The notes under the pieces are model-generated. The model worked only from the letters and a program-made list of their open reading frames with translations. It searched no databases and had not been told where the DNA came from. A program made the position numbers and the translations under genes. Below, in pieces: positions 10,045 through 19,714 of a DNA stretch of 64,000 nt. Source of the stretch: Pectobacterium sp. A5351 (GTDB lineage: Bacteria > Pseudomonadota > Gammaproteobacteria > Enterobacterales > Enterobacteriaceae); NCBI RefSeq assembly GCF_028335745.1, contig NZ_CP116477.1, forward strand, positions 2,976,001-3,040,000. Direction: 5' to 3'. Numbering within the stretch: position 1 is the first letter of the stretch; every line of letters begins with the position of its first letter.

Positions 10045-11811
10045 TTAATAAGTACGTACTTTCGGCGGGAACGCCGGACGCAGTTTAGGCTGCATGTTCA
10101 CCTCACGGCGCGTCATGCTGTCGGTTTGCGGCAGATACAACGAATGGCACAGCCAATTCTCATCGTCACGCTCTGGGTAGTCGAAACGACTATGCGCGCC
10201 ACGGCTTTCGGTACGGAAGTTGGCGGATACCGCTGTCGCATAGGCGGTCTCCATCAGGTTATCCAGCTCCAGACACTCGATACGCTGGGTGTTGAACTCG
10301 CTTGACGTGTCGTCCAGACGCGCATTTTTCAGGCGTTCGCGGATCACTTTCAGCTCTTCCAACCCTTTCGCCATCGCATCGCCTTCGCGGAAGACCGAGA
10401 AGTTATTCTGCATACAGGATTGCAGCGCTTTACGGATTTCAACCGGATCTTCCCCTGAGCGGGTCGTGTTCCAGCGGTTCAGGCGATCGAGCGATGCCTC
10501 AATATCGGAATCGCTGGCATCACGGCTAGTGCCCTGCTCTTCCAGAGACTCTTGCAGGTGAATACCCGCCGAGCGACCGAATACCACCAGGTCGAGCAGC
10601 GAGTTACCGCCCAGACGGTTAGCGCCATGAACCGAGACGCAGGCAATTTCCCCCACGGCGAACAGCCCTGGAATCACCACGTCTTCACCTTTCTCATTCA
10701 CCGTCAGCGCCTGACCGCTCACTTTGGTCGGAATACCGCCCATCATGTAATGGCAGGTTGGAATAACCGGAATCGGCTCTTTTACCGGGTCGACGTGAGC
10801 AAACGTGCGGGACAGCTCCAAAATACCCGGCAGACGGGATTCCAGAACGTCTTTACCCAGATGGTCCAGCTTCAGCTTGGCATGAGGCCCCCACGGACCT
10901 TCACAGCCACGGCCTTCACGAATTTCGATCATGATGGAACGCGCAACAACGTCACGGCCCGCCAGATCTTTCGCGTTCGGCGCGTAGCGCTCCATAAAAC
11001 GTTCACCGTACTTGTTCAGCAGGTAACCGCCTTCACCACGACAGCCTTCTGTCACCAGTACACCTGCACCAGCAATACCGGTCGGGTGGAACTGCCACAT
11101 TTCCATGTCCTGCAACGGAACGCCAGCACGCAGCGCCATACCCACGCCGTCACCTGTATTAATGTGAGCGTTGGTCGTGGATTGATAGATACGGCCCGCA
11201 CCGCCCGTTGCCAGTACGGTCGCTTTCGCTTTGAAATAAACGACTTCACCGGTTTCGATACAGATAGCCGTACAGCCGACTACCGCGCCATCCTGGTTCT
11301 TCACCAGATCGAGGGCGTACCATTCGGAGAAAATAGTCGTATGATTTTTCAGGTTCTGCTGATACAACGTATGCAGTAGCGCGTGACCGGTACGGTCAGC
11401 GGCAGCCGCCGTACGTGCGGCCTGCTCGCCGCCAAAGTTCTTGGATTGACCACCGAACGGACGCTGATAAATGCTGCCATCATCCAGACGGGAGAACGGT
11501 AACCCCATGTGTTCCAGCTCCAGAATCGCTTCCGGTCCGGTTTTACACATATATTCAATCGCGTCCTGATCGCCAATGTAATCTGACCCTTTTACGGTGT
11601 CATACATGTGCCATTCCCAGTTATCTTCATGGGTGTTACCCAGCGCAACGGTAATACCGCCCTGCGCAGAGACAGTATGGGAACGGGTTGGGAAGACTTT
11701 CGATAACAGGGCACAGGACAGGCCCATTTGGGAGATTTGCAGCGCGGCGCGCATACCTGCGCCACCGGCACCAACAACCACTGCATCAAATTCTCTGACT
11801 GGCAAATTCAT
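10045..11811 (-). CDS. sdhA: Succinate dehydrogenase flavoprotein subunit
   Basis: Catalytic subunit of complex II, oxidising succinate to fumarate. The start chosen is the ATG at 11811 ([20 protein letters not shown]), which aligns with E. coli MKLPVREF and overlaps the sdhD stop; an in-frame upstream ATG at 11823 would add four residues. With this start, His45 (in [11 protein letters not shown]) is the covalent FAD ligand. The dinucleotide fold GAGGAGM and the catalytic region with HPTGIAGAG are conserved. It has 588 residues and is complete. Confidence 0.97.
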   Translation of the reverse strand: MNLPVREFDAVVVGAGGAGMRAALQISQMGLSCALLSKVFPTRSHTVSAQGGITVALGNTHEDNWEWHMYDTVKGSDYIGDQDAIEYMCKTGPEAILELEHMGLPFSRLDDGSIYQRPFGGQSKNFGGEQAARTAAAADRTGHALLHTLYQQNLKNHTTIFSEWYALDLVKNQDGAVVGCTAICIETGEVVYFKAKATVLATGGAGRIYQSTTNAHINTGDGVGMALRAGVPLQDMEMWQFHPTGIAGAGVLVTEGCRGEGGYLLNKYGERFMERYAPNAKDLAGRDVVARSIMIEIREGRGCEGPWGPHAKLKLDHLGKDVLESRLPGILELSRTFAHVDPVKEPIPVIPTCHYMMGGIPTKVSGQALTVNEKGEDVVIPGLFAVGEIACVSVHGANRLGGNSLLDLVVFGRSAGIHLQESLEEQGTSRDASDSDIEASLDRLNRWNTTRSGEDPVEIRKALQSCMQNNFSVFREGDAMAKGLEELKVIRERLKNARLDDTSSEFNTQRIECLELDNLMETAYATAVSANFRTESRGAHSRFDYPERDDENWLCHSLYLPQTDSMTRREVNMQPKLRPAFPPKVRTY

Positions 11812-12158
11812 CACGCACCCCACACCACAATAGTTCCATAAATGACGTACACCAACAGCGCTACGACAATCGCCAACTGTAAAGTCAGGCGTAAGGCCAG
11901 CGGTTTAATGTAGTCGGTCAGCACTTGCCACATCCCTATCCAGGCATGAACCAGAATGGAAAATAACGTTAGCAGTGTGAATACTTTGGTGAGAGCCATC
12001 GAGAAGAAACCACGCCAGATTTCATACGTGATATCGCCAGCCGTAGCAATAAAACCAATGATATAAATTACATACAGAACAATGACGATGGCGGAAGCGC
12101 GAATCAGTAACCAATCGTGTACGCCATTGCGTCCTAACGCAGAAGCATTGCTTACCAT
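11811..12158 (-). CDS. sdhD: Succinate dehydrogenase membrane anchor subunit D
   Basis: One of two small membrane anchors of complex II that bind haem b and the quinone site. It has 115 residues with three transmembrane helices, the same length as in E. coli. His71 (in [10 protein letters not shown]) matches the haem b ligand; an Asp-Tyr pair follows (LTDYIKP) at the quinone site. Its ATG overlaps the end of sdhC by 7 nt and its last base is shared with the sdhA start, so the operon is tightly coupled. Confidence 0.97.
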   Translation of the reverse strand: MVSNASALGRNGVHDWLLIRASAIVIVLYVIYIIGFIATAGDITYEIWRGFFSMALTKVFTLLTLFSILVHAWIGMWQVLTDYIKPLALRLTLQLAIVVALLVYVIYGTIVVWGA

Positions 12159-12541
12159 ACGAGGACTCCAGCCAGAATTGAAAGCACGACAGTAATAATA
12201 AAGGAGATATTTGCAGAACGCTTACCTGCGGCAAGGTCTTCTTCTATATAGCCAAAATCCATCAAGAGATGACGTAAACCACCAACAATGTGATAAGCCA
12301 ACGCAACGAGGATGCCCCAAACGATAAATTTGACGATGAAGCTATCCATAATTTCCGCAGCACGCAGGAATCCTTCCTCTGAAGAAAGAGAAGTGCCTAA
12401 CAGCCACAGTAAAATACCGACAGCGACAAAGGTGATAACGCCGGAGACGCGGTGAAGAATAGATGCTATCGCAGTAACGGGAAACTGGATCGTCTGCAAT
12501 TCCAGATTGACAGGTCTTTGTTTTTTCACGGATTTGCCCAC
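12152..12541 (-). CDS. sdhC: Succinate dehydrogenase cytochrome b556 subunit
   Basis: Cytochrome b subunit of complex II and first gene of sdhCDAB-sucABCD. It has 129 residues and three transmembrane helices. Ser27 and Arg31 (in ASILHRVSG) match the quinone-binding residues and His84 (LAYHIV) the haem ligand. The best start by alignment is GTG at 12541; no ATG lies near. The strongest ribosome-binding sequence, GGAGGAAG on the minus strand, sits about 22 nt upstream, farther than usual. A CRP-type site lies about 250 bp upstream. Confidence 0.95.
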   Translation of the reverse strand: MGKSVKKQRPVNLELQTIQFPVTAIASILHRVSGVITFVAVGILLWLLGTSLSSEEGFLRAAEIMDSFIVKFIVWGILVALAYHIVGGLRHLLMDFGYIEEDLAAGKRSANISFIITVVLSILAGVLVW

Positions 12542-13192
12542 ACAGCTTTTATTATTGTTTCTTCCTCCGGGCCTGATGTGAGGTCAGACAGTATGAAAGT
12601 TGCAGCCCTGAAGAGTGGGTTTACGATACGCGCTCAAACATCGACATTCCGGTGTCTAAACAGCGCATGATCCTTTCATACTGGGTGCTCCTACTGCAGG
12701 GTGATTCCGGAGACCTGGCGGCAGTATAGGTCCTTCACATTCCCATTACAATTCCCATACAAACTGTTTGGTGACATTTGCCCCGAACAGTGATTTAGAT
12801 CACGAATTTCACAATTTATATAAAATTAATTATCTGATTTGACAAAAGTTCAACATTTCAATTACAACTAGGGGATTGAATTCCTTATGATGTGTTAAAG
12901 CACACGGCGACACTTCCACACTGGCGTAACTTATGTAACAGTGGGGAGAGTCCACGTAAAAGTCATAGGTAATGACTAGAATCTATTCAGAGCGCCACTC
13001 ATTATCTGAATATTGTTAATTACCTGGAGAACAAATTTTTCATCCTGAATGCGGCAATCCGCCTTACTCTGTACCCTATTTGACGACTGTGTCACGACAG
13101 AGTTTCACCGGCCATTATTCTTGCCGGCGTACAGGCATGACGGTATTTCTTCAGTGAAAATTTTTAAAATTAAAGCGCTAAGGAGACTGTAA
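12542..13192. other. Divergent control region between sdhC and gltA
   Basis: A 651-bp region separating two TCA cycle units transcribed in opposite directions. It contains a CRP-type palindrome at 12790-12803 and a TTGACA hexamer at 12839-12844, and is AT-rich from 12805 to 12900. The gltA leader may exceed 300 nt. No supported coding sequence was seen. In relatives both promoters respond to CRP and ArcA. Confidence 0.6.
12790..12803. promoter_or_regulatory. CRP-type binding site in the sdhC-gltA region
   Basis: GTGA, six bases (TTTAGA), TCAC is a perfect core of the CRP consensus. It lies about 250 bp upstream of the sdhC start. Activation of sdhC by cAMP-CRP is known in E. coli; the assignment here is by sequence only. 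Confidence 0.6.
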
Positions 13193-14479
13193 ATGGCTGA
13201 TAAAAAAGCAACACTTACTCTAGAAGGTAAAGAACCTATTGAGCTAAATGTCCTATCCGGCACACTAGGACATGATGAGATTGATATTCGTCCCCTCGGT
13301 TCTAAAGGTTACTTCACGTTTGACCCTGGCTTTACCTCTACGGCATCTTGCGAATCAAAGATTACCTATATCGACGGTGACGAAGGCGTCCTGCTGCACC
13401 GCGGCTTCCCCATTGACCAACTGGCTGAAAAATCCAACTATCTTGAAGTGTGTTACATCCTGCTGTTCGGTGAAGTCCCGACAACAGAACAGTATGAAAC
13501 CTTCAAGACGACCGTGACGCGCCACACCATGATCCATGAACAGATTACCCGTCTGTTCCACGGTTTCCGCCGCGATTCACACCCAATGGCCGTATTGTGC
13601 GGCGTGACTGGCGCGCTGGCGGCGTTCTACCACGATTCACTGGACATCAACATTGAGCGCCACCGCGAAATCGCGGCCTACCGCCTGCTGTCCAAAATGC
13701 CGACCGTCGCGGCAATGTGCTACAAATATTCACTGGGCCAGCCGTTTGTTTATCCGAAAAACAACCTGTCCTACGCAGGTAACTTCCTGCACATGATGTT
13801 CTCTACGCCTTGTGAAGAATATGTTGTAAATCCGGTGCTGGAACGCGCCATGGACCGTATTCTGATCCTGCATGCCGATCACGAACAAAACGCCTCAACC
13901 TCTACCGTCCGTACCGCTGGCTCGTCTGGTGCGAACCCGTTTGCCTGTATCGCCGCGGGAATCGCCTCGCTGTGGGGACCGGCGCACGGTGGCGCGAACG
14001 AAGCCTGTCTGCGTATGCTGGAAGAAATCAGCAGCGTGGAACACATCCCTGCGTTTATCGAACGTGCAAAAGACAAAAACGACTCCTTCCGTCTAATGGG
14101 CTTTGGCCACCGCGTGTACAAGAACCACGACCCACGCGCCAAAGTCATGCGTGAAACCTGCCATGAAGTGCTGAAAGAGCTGGGCAGAAAAGACGACCTG
14201 TTGGAAGTGGCGATGGAGTTGGAGCATATCGCGCTGAACGACCCGTACTTCATTGAGAAGAAACTGTACCCGAACGTGGACTTCTACTCCGGTATCATCC
14301 TGAAAGCGATGGGCATTCCGTCTTCCATGTTCACCGTTATCTTCGCGATGGCGCGTACCGTGGGCTGGATTGCGCACTGGAACGAAATGCACGACGACGG
14401 CATCAAGATTGCCCGTCCACGTCAGCTGTACACCGGCTATGACAAACGTGACTTCGCATCCAATCTGAAACACGATTAA
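13193..14479 (+). CDS. gltA: Citrate synthase (type II, NADH-sensitive family)
   Basis: Condenses acetyl-CoA with oxaloacetate to form citrate, the entry step of the TCA cycle. It has 428 residues, the usual length for the large hexameric Gram-negative enzyme. The signature [15 protein letters not shown] contains the catalytic His and substrate-binding Arg; a second active-site His lies in the LHADHEQN region. The ATG is preceded by an AAGGAG ribosome-binding site. It is monocistronic: a terminator follows after 18 nt. Confidence 0.98.
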   Translation: MADKKATLTLEGKEPIELNVLSGTLGHDEIDIRPLGSKGYFTFDPGFTSTASCESKITYIDGDEGVLLHRGFPIDQLAEKSNYLEVCYILLFGEVPTTEQYETFKTTVTRHTMIHEQITRLFHGFRRDSHPMAVLCGVTGALAAFYHDSLDINIERHREIAAYRLLSKMPTVAAMCYKYSLGQPFVYPKNNLSYAGNFLHMMFSTPCEEYVVNPVLERAMDRILILHADHEQNASTSTVRTAGSSGANPFACIAAGIASLWGPAHGGANEACLRMLEEISSVEHIPAFIERAKDKNDSFRLMGFGHRVYKNHDPRAKVMRETCHEVLKELGRKDDLLEVAMELEHIALNDPYFIEKKLYPNVDFYSGIILKAMGIPSSMFTVIFAMARTVGWIAHWNEMHDDGIKIARPRQLYTGYDKRDFASNLKHD

Positions 14480-14496
14480 TCCATTCAGTACGCATC

Positions 14497-14528
14497 AAAA
14501 AGGCCGGATATCACATCCGGCCTTTTTT
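14497..14528 (+). terminator. Terminator of gltA
   Basis: AAGGCCGGAT, a short loop and ATCCGGCCTT followed by a run of T. The palindrome also has A residues on its left, so it may also serve the minus-strand VOC gene that ends at 14539. Confidence 0.9.
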
Positions 14529-14538
14529 TATAACGGTA

Positions 14539-14964
14539 CTAAAGGGATGACTTACAACCTAAACTTTGCGTGAATCGCAATAAATAGCCATCTGGATCCT
14601 GTACCAGAAAATTACTTTCCCCGTGGTACACCTCATGATCGCGGTACCAGCACGTTTCCACGGGTCTGCGTAGCGTATAACCCGCACGTTCAATCGCCGC
14701 CGCCAGCACCTGAACATCTGGGCACTCAATCGATAAATTCATACCGCGGCCAAACGGCGGTTCTAAAGGCTCCACACGCCAGGGTGATTCGGTTAAGTAA
14801 TCCTGTTCCAGCATCAGTTGGCTCCCATGAAATGAAAGGAATGCGAACTTATCTTCAGGCCTGTCGTACTCAATCTGAAATCCCAAAACATGGCAATAAA
14901 ACGCCAGACTCTTTTGTAAGTCAGAGACAATCATTTCTGGAATTAACGTATTCATCTTGCGCAT
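14539..14964 (-). CDS. VOC superfamily (glyoxalase/bleomycin-resistance fold) protein
   Basis: A 141-residue protein with the paired beta-alpha-beta-beta-beta units of the vicinal oxygen chelate family. It begins MRKMNTLIPEMIVSDLQKSLAFY, then has LGFQIEYDRPEDKFAFLSF and ends DPDGYLLRFTQSLG, which is typical of bleomycin-resistance-like members. Substrate and metal dependence cannot be read from sequence. It lies 15 nt downstream of nei on the same strand and may be co-transcribed with it. A start at the ATG at 14955 is also possible. I do not recognise a specific gene name. Confidence 0.85.
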   Translation of the reverse strand: MRKMNTLIPEMIVSDLQKSLAFYCHVLGFQIEYDRPEDKFAFLSFHGSQLMLEQDYLTESPWRVEPLEPPFGRGMNLSIECPDVQVLAAAIERAGYTLRRPVETCWYRDHEVYHGESNFLVQDPDGYLLRFTQSLGCKSSL

Positions 14965-14979
14965 AAATCACTCACATTA

Positions 14980-15771
14980 TCACTTCTGGCAGTGCGGGCA
15001 CCAATAGAACGGGCGTGATGACAGCATGGTTCTTTCGATGACTCCGCCGCAGCGCTCACAGCATTCCCCTTCACGATGGAAAACCTTGAACGAAAAAATC
15101 GCCCCATGATGTCGATTTTCATCAACGGTGCCGCGCGTGTTGTAGGACAATCGGGGAATCTCCAGCAGCGCCTGACTTAACGTCTGCAACTGGTCCTCAT
15201 TCAACTGTGCTGCTGTATGTTGCGGCGCCAGCTGTGCCTGCCAGAGAATCTCGACGCGCAGGTAATTCCCTAGTCCCGCAAGAAATGCCTGATCCAACAG
15301 CAGTCCACTGAACTGACGACGGCGAAAGCGCGGTAATAACAGGCGCTCATACACCTGTTCCAGCGTCAGTGAGAGATCCAAGACATCAGGGCCAATACGT
15401 TGCAGGAAAGGATGCGCGGTGAGCGCTTCCGGCGTCAGCATTTCAATATCGGACGCGCTGTAAAGCAGAATGGCGCGATCCTGCGTTTCCAGCCGGACGC
15501 GCAAATCCCGCTTCGTTTCCGGCGATTCGCCGGCATTCACGACGCGCCACACGCCATACAGCTGATTGTGGCTATACAGCACCCGATCGTTGCTAAAATA
15601 GGTCAGCAGCGCTTTTCCACGCGTTTCAATCTGCCTGATCTGCTGCCCAACCAATTCCGCCTCGTACGGCTTCAACTCAGGAAACGCAAACCAGACACGC
15701 GTCAGCGTTTTTCCCACAACGGCCTCAACCAGCTTATCGGCCGCCCGGCGAATTTCCGGTCCTTCCGGCAT
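14980..15771 (-). CDS. nei: Endonuclease VIII (DNA glycosylase/AP lyase)
   Basis: Base excision repair enzyme that removes oxidised pyrimidines and cleaves the abasic site. It has 263 residues (as in E. coli). The start MPEGPEIRR provides Pro2 and Glu3, the catalytic pair once Met is removed. The C-terminal zinc finger is intact, with Cys pairs in CERCGG and CPHCQ. It is in the same place relative to the pxp genes as in E. coli, except that pcp lies between them. Confidence 0.96.
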   Translation of the reverse strand: MPEGPEIRRAADKLVEAVVGKTLTRVWFAFPELKPYEAELVGQQIRQIETRGKALLTYFSNDRVLYSHNQLYGVWRVVNAGESPETKRDLRVRLETQDRAILLYSASDIEMLTPEALTAHPFLQRIGPDVLDLSLTLEQVYERLLLPRFRRRQFSGLLLDQAFLAGLGNYLRVEILWQAQLAPQHTAAQLNEDQLQTLSQALLEIPRLSYNTRGTVDENRHHGAIFSFKVFHREGECCERCGGVIERTMLSSRPFYWCPHCQK

Positions 15772-15814
15772 ACCTTACTCCCTGAAATTCAGACATATTG
15801 CGCGATTAATCACT

Positions 15815-16462
15815 CTAATGCAGCGCGCCACCCGTCACCGCCACATCCACCTGCTGCACCAGCGACTGCTTGATCATCACTTCCAGCGCCGCCGTCACGA
15901 GCGGCGTAGGCATGCTCGGTTCACCGGGATGTCGCGCAGCCTGTTCCGGCGAATAGGGGGTGTGAACGAACCCGCCGCGCACCACATCGCCCTGTTGGTG
16001 CAGGTGATGTAAAAGCCCGTACATCACATGGTTACAGACAAACGTCCCCGCAGTTTGCGATACCGAGGCAGGAATGCCCGCCACACGTAACGCCTGCACC
16101 AGTGCTTTTATCGGTAACGTCGAAAAATAGGCCGCAGGTCCGTTTTCCACCACGGGCGTGTCAATCGGCTGGTTACCGCGGTTATGGGCAATACGGGCAT
16201 CATTAATATTAATTGCCACGCGTTCGACAGAAATATCAGCGCGCCCGCCTGCCTGCCCCACCGCGATCACCACTTCCGGCTGCCATTCCGCGATAGCACG
16301 GTAAAGTTCTTCCAGCGACACATCAAAAACACACGATAAACGACAGGCGACCACACGTGCACCGCCGACTTCCCGCTGATGAAGCACTTTTACTGCTTCC
16401 CATGAGGGATTAATCGCTTCGCCCTCAAAAGGTTCAAACGCCGTGATCAAAACGGTTTTCAT
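15815..16462 (-). CDS. pcp: Pyrrolidone-carboxylate peptidase (pyroglutamyl peptidase I)
   Basis: Cytosolic cysteine peptidase (family C15) that removes N-terminal pyroglutamate from peptides. It has 215 residues, full length. The expected triad is visible: Glu in [10 protein letters not shown], Cys in [11 protein letters not shown] and His in GGFVHTPY. It lies 30 nt after pxpA in the same direction. Since PxpABC hydrolyses free 5-oxoproline, the neighbours form a complete route from pyroglutamyl peptides to glutamate. I do not recall pcp at this locus in E. coli K-12. Confidence 0.95.
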   Translation of the reverse strand: MKTVLITAFEPFEGEAINPSWEAVKVLHQREVGGARVVACRLSCVFDVSLEELYRAIAEWQPEVVIAVGQAGGRADISVERVAININDARIAHNRGNQPIDTPVVENGPAAYFSTLPIKALVQALRVAGIPASVSQTAGTFVCNHVMYGLLHHLHQQGDVVRGGFVHTPYSPEQAARHPGEPSMPTPLVTAALEVMIKQSLVQQVDVAVTGGALH

Positions 16463-16492
16463 CGATTATCCCCGTCCTACAAAAAATAATGA

Positions 16493-17230
16493 TTATGCCG
16501 CAGCAACCGTTATCTGGTGCTCGCTAAAGCAGCTACGTAATTTGCGGGCAAACAGCAGTGCGTGTTGTCCATCGCCGTGAATACACACGGTATCCGCCTG
16601 CACATTAACCCAGGATCCGTCGATTGCCCTGACCCGTTGGCGCTGAATCATTTCCAGCGTCTGCGCCAGCGCCAGCTCATCGCTGTTAATCAGCGCTCCC
16701 GCCTGAGTGCGCGGTACCAGCGTTCCGTCAGGCAGATAACAGCGATCGGCGAACACTTCCTGACGCGTCTCCAGCCCTAGCCGTTGCCCGGCTCGGATTA
16801 GCTCACTGCCCGCCAGCCCGACCAGACGCAGCGAGGGATTGACGACCTTCACTGCCTTGGCTATCGCATCAGCCAGCGCCGGTTCGCATGCGGCCTGATT
16901 GTAAAGCATGCCGTGGGGCTTTACGTGCGACAGCGTGCCCCCTTCGGCAGCGACAATCGCGCTGAGTGCACCAAGCTGATACACCATCTGTGCGAAGACA
17001 ATTTCCGCAGGCACATTCATCGCCTTACGGCCAAAATTTTCACGATCGGGAAAACTCGGATGCGCACCAAGCGCAACCCCATAGCCCATTCCCCAACGCA
17101 CTGACTGACGCATGGTTTGCGCGTCGCCAGCATGAAATCCACAGGCAATATTGGCAGAGGTCACCAGCTTCAGCAGCGCTTCGTCGTTCTCTCCCCCCTC
17201 GCCCAGATCGGCATTCAGATCAATAATCAT
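16493..17230 (-). CDS. pxpA: 5-oxoprolinase subunit A (LamB/YcsF family)
   Basis: Subunit of the bacterial ATP-dependent 5-oxoprolinase, which with PxpB and PxpC opens 5-oxoproline to glutamate. The start chosen is ATG at 17230 ([12 protein letters not shown]), matching the family N terminus; an in-frame ATG 135 nt upstream gives a basic extension overlapping pxpC and is not supported. It has 245 residues. The motifs [19 protein letters not shown] and VKPHGMLYN are typical. It overlaps pxpC by 11 nt. Confidence 0.95.
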   Translation of the reverse strand: MIIDLNADLGEGGENDEALLKLVTSANIACGFHAGDAQTMRQSVRWGMGYGVALGAHPSFPDRENFGRKAMNVPAEIVFAQMVYQLGALSAIVAAEGGTLSHVKPHGMLYNQAACEPALADAIAKAVKVVNPSLRLVGLAGSELIRAGQRLGLETRQEVFADRCYLPDGTLVPRTQAGALINSDELALAQTLEMIQRQRVRAIDGSWVNVQADTVCIHGDGQHALLFARKLRSCFSEHQITVAAA

Positions 17231-18164
17231 GCAGCCTCCACGCCAGTTGTTCGAGGTAACGTCGCTGTTCTTCGCCCGCTTTTTGCGCCTGTGCCTGCGT
17301 GCAGCGAATAAAATGTATCGGTTCACCGAGTCGGATTTGCGCCAGATGGAATAAATCCGCTTCAATCACCGTCGCAATACGCGGGTAACCACCGGTTGTC
17401 TGCGCATCCGCCAGCAGTACGATAGGATGACCATTGTGCGGAACCTGCACGACGCCCGGTAGCAGTCCATGCGATGGCAGTTCGCGCGGTTTGTTGCCTG
17501 ACAAGGCAGAACGCTGTAGCTCAGCACCGAGCAAACGGTAGCCCATGCGGTTACTTTGCGGGCTCAACTGCCAGGAGGTTCGCCAGAACAGCTCCTGCAT
17601 CTCTTCACTGAATTCCTGATACTCTGGCCCCGGCAATGCCCGCACGCGGTTGCTGAACAACAGTTGCTTAATACCGGCTTCCCGCGTCAGTTCACGAGCC
17701 GGCGTACCCAGCGGAAGCTCATCGCCGTCCATCAGCAAACGCCCGTCAAAACCACCAAAACCGGCTTTCAAATCGGTACTACGCGAACCGAGCGCTTCCG
17801 GCACATCCACACCGCCGGACAAGGCCAGATAGCTGCGCATCCCGTTACGTGGCATACGCATTTTCAACGTTTGGCCTGGCTTCACAGCGAAACGCCAGCC
17901 TGTCCAGAGCGGCTTTCCATCCAGCTCGGCATGACAGTCCGCCCCCGTCAGCGCCACCCAGCAGGCGGTGGTGAATGTTGCGCTAAACTTGCCCAGTGTA
18001 ATTTCCAGCGCAGCGGCATTCTCCGCGTTTCCCACCAGCAGGTTGGCCATTTTCAGGGCGGGTAGATCGAGCACCCCTGACTGGCTGATTCCCAAACGAC
18101 GAAAGCCGACACGGCCACCGTCCTGCACCGAGGTATGCAATCCGGCATGGATAACTTTCAGCAT
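17220..18164 (-). CDS. pxpC: 5-oxoprolinase subunit C (biotin-dependent carboxyltransferase-like, KipA family)
   Basis: 314-residue subunit of the PxpABC 5-oxoprolinase. It starts [20 protein letters not shown] and contains [10 protein letters not shown] and the conserved [14 protein letters not shown] and [10 protein letters not shown] segments. It aligns end to end with recalled E. coli YbgK. Overlaps of 7 nt with pxpB and 11 nt with pxpA show a translationally coupled set. Confidence 0.95.
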   Translation of the reverse strand: MLKVIHAGLHTSVQDGGRVGFRRLGISQSGVLDLPALKMANLLVGNAENAAALEITLGKFSATFTTACWVALTGADCHAELDGKPLWTGWRFAVKPGQTLKMRMPRNGMRSYLALSGGVDVPEALGSRSTDLKAGFGGFDGRLLMDGDELPLGTPARELTREAGIKQLLFSNRVRALPGPEYQEFSEEMQELFWRTSWQLSPQSNRMGYRLLGAELQRSALSGNKPRELPSHGLLPGVVQVPHNGHPIVLLADAQTTGGYPRIATVIEADLFHLAQIRLGEPIHFIRCTQAQAQKAGEEQRRYLEQLAWRLHDY

Positions 18165-18814
18165 ACGCCCTCCTTCTGTGGCAGAAACCGAACGTTATCG
18201 CCGGGGCGTAGCAGCGTTGGTGGCATCGTTTGTGGCGTAAACAGCGTCAGTGAAGTGCGGCCTATCAACTGCCAGCCTCCCGGCGTCGCCAGCGGATAGA
18301 TCCCTGTCTGTGCACCACCAATCCCGACCGATCCGGCTGGCACGCGCACACGTGGTTCGGCGCGGCGCGGCATATGCAATTTCTCATGTAATCCGCCGAG
18401 GTAGGCAAAGCCCGGCTGAAAGCCTAAAAAGTAGACGACGTACTGTGCGGCCGCGTGCGCTTCCACGACCTGGCTCGCAGTCAGGCCACTATGCGCGGCC
18501 ACTTCCGTCAAGTCGGGCCCCGCGTCTCCGCCATAAACGACGGGAATGTCGATATCACGTGGATCAAACACCAGCGATTCGCTCTCTTCCCACCAGCGCT
18601 GCAAGCGTTCAATCGCATCCAACGCCACCTGCTGCGGGTTCGCCAGCAGCACCGTCAAATTGTTCATGCCCGGAATCGCCTCCAGCACCTCTTCATGGTG
18701 GTTCAGGCGCTCGGCAAGTCCCCATATCCGCTGCTGACTTTCCAACGACATGGGCGGTTCCAGTTCCAGAACCACAGCTCTCTCGCCCAGAAGATAACAC
18801 CGTGCTCGTTGCAA
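18158..18814 (-). CDS. pxpB: 5-oxoprolinase subunit B (KipI family)
   Basis: 218-residue subunit of 5-oxoprolinase, in the family of the Bacillus kinase inhibitor KipI. Key segments are [10 protein letters not shown] at the N terminus, [11 protein letters not shown] near residue 50, and [14 protein letters not shown] and [14 protein letters not shown] in the second half. First gene of pxpB-pxpC-pxpA-pcp, separated from ybgI by 156 nt that probably holds its own promoter. Confidence 0.95.
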   Translation of the reverse strand: MQRARCYLLGERAVVLELEPPMSLESQQRIWGLAERLNHHEEVLEAIPGMNNLTVLLANPQQVALDAIERLQRWWEESESLVFDPRDIDIPVVYGGDAGPDLTEVAAHSGLTASQVVEAHAAAQYVVYFLGFQPGFAYLGGLHEKLHMPRRAEPRVRVPAGSVGIGGAQTGIYPLATPGGWQLIGRTSLTLFTPQTMPPTLLRPGDNVRFLPQKEGVC

Positions 18815-18970
18815 TCTTTCCTCCTGAATCGCGTTTTATCCGTCATGGTGAACATGGCTAAATGATTAGTGTGGCTTACTGTTCTATTTTCTTCTCAACA
18901 GCCAAGCAACAACGATGCCAATATCAAAAATGTGACATCATTCCTGTGCGGTTCAGAAACTTTCAACCCA

Positions 18971-19714
18971 TCACGCGGGGTTAGGAATATCAATAAATGT
19001 CACATCAAAACCATGCTGTGCCGCCAGCCATTCGCCCAACGCTTTGATGCCACCGCGTTCGGTGGCATGGTGTCCGGCAGCGAAAAAGTGCAACCCCATT
19101 TCGCGCGCGATGTGGATGGTTTGCTCAGACACTTCACCGGTAATAAACGCATCGACTCCGAAGCGGGCCGCCTGTTCAATAAAGCCCTGCCCACCGCCGG
19201 TACACCAGGCCACGCGCTGTATCTGTTGCGGTGCATTATCCCCACAATGCAGCACGCTACGCCCCAGCCGTTTTTCTACACGGCGGCAAAAGGCGTCTGC
19301 CGTCATGGGCTGCGCCAGTTCGCCATACGGCACCAGCGGTTCGATCGCGCCCTGCACCTGAATCTCCAGCAGCGCCGCCAGTTGGGCGTTATTCCCCAGT
19401 TCAGGGTGTGCATCCAGCGGCAGGTGATAGCCATACAGATTGATATCATTGATCAGCAACGTTTTTAGCCGGTTGCGCTTCATGCCGCAGACAATCTGCG
19501 GTTCGTTTTTCCAGAAGTAACCGTGGTGCACCAAAATGGCATCGGCCTGCTTTTCTACCGCCGCATCCAGCAGCGCCTGTGAAGCCGTTACGCCTGTCAC
19601 AATACATTTTACTTCTGCACGCCCCTCAACCTGTAAACCGTTCGGTGCGTAGTCCTGAAACATCGCCGTGCTCAGTTTCTCGTTAATGATTCTTTCCAAT
19701 TCCACATTACGCAT
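18971..19714 (-). CDS. ybgI: NIF3-family metal-binding protein YbgI
   Basis: 247-residue member of the Nif3-like dinuclear metal protein family, known as a toroidal hexamer and annotated in databases as a GTP cyclohydrolase I type 2 homolog; its physiological role is unsettled. The start at 19714 (MRNVELERIINEKL) matches E. coli length. Metal-ligand motifs VHHGYFW, DAHPELGNNAQL and AAGHHATERGG are intact. It overlaps the phrB stop by 8 nt, so the two are co-translated. Confidence 0.94.
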   Translation of the reverse strand: MRNVELERIINEKLSTAMFQDYAPNGLQVEGRAEVKCIVTGVTASQALLDAAVEKQADAILVHHGYFWKNEPQIVCGMKRNRLKTLLINDINLYGYHLPLDAHPELGNNAQLAALLEIQVQGAIEPLVPYGELAQPMTADAFCRRVEKRLGRSVLHCGDNAPQQIQRVAWCTGGGQGFIEQAARFGVDAFITGEVSEQTIHIAREMGLHFFAAGHHATERGGIKALGEWLAAQHGFDVTFIDIPNPA

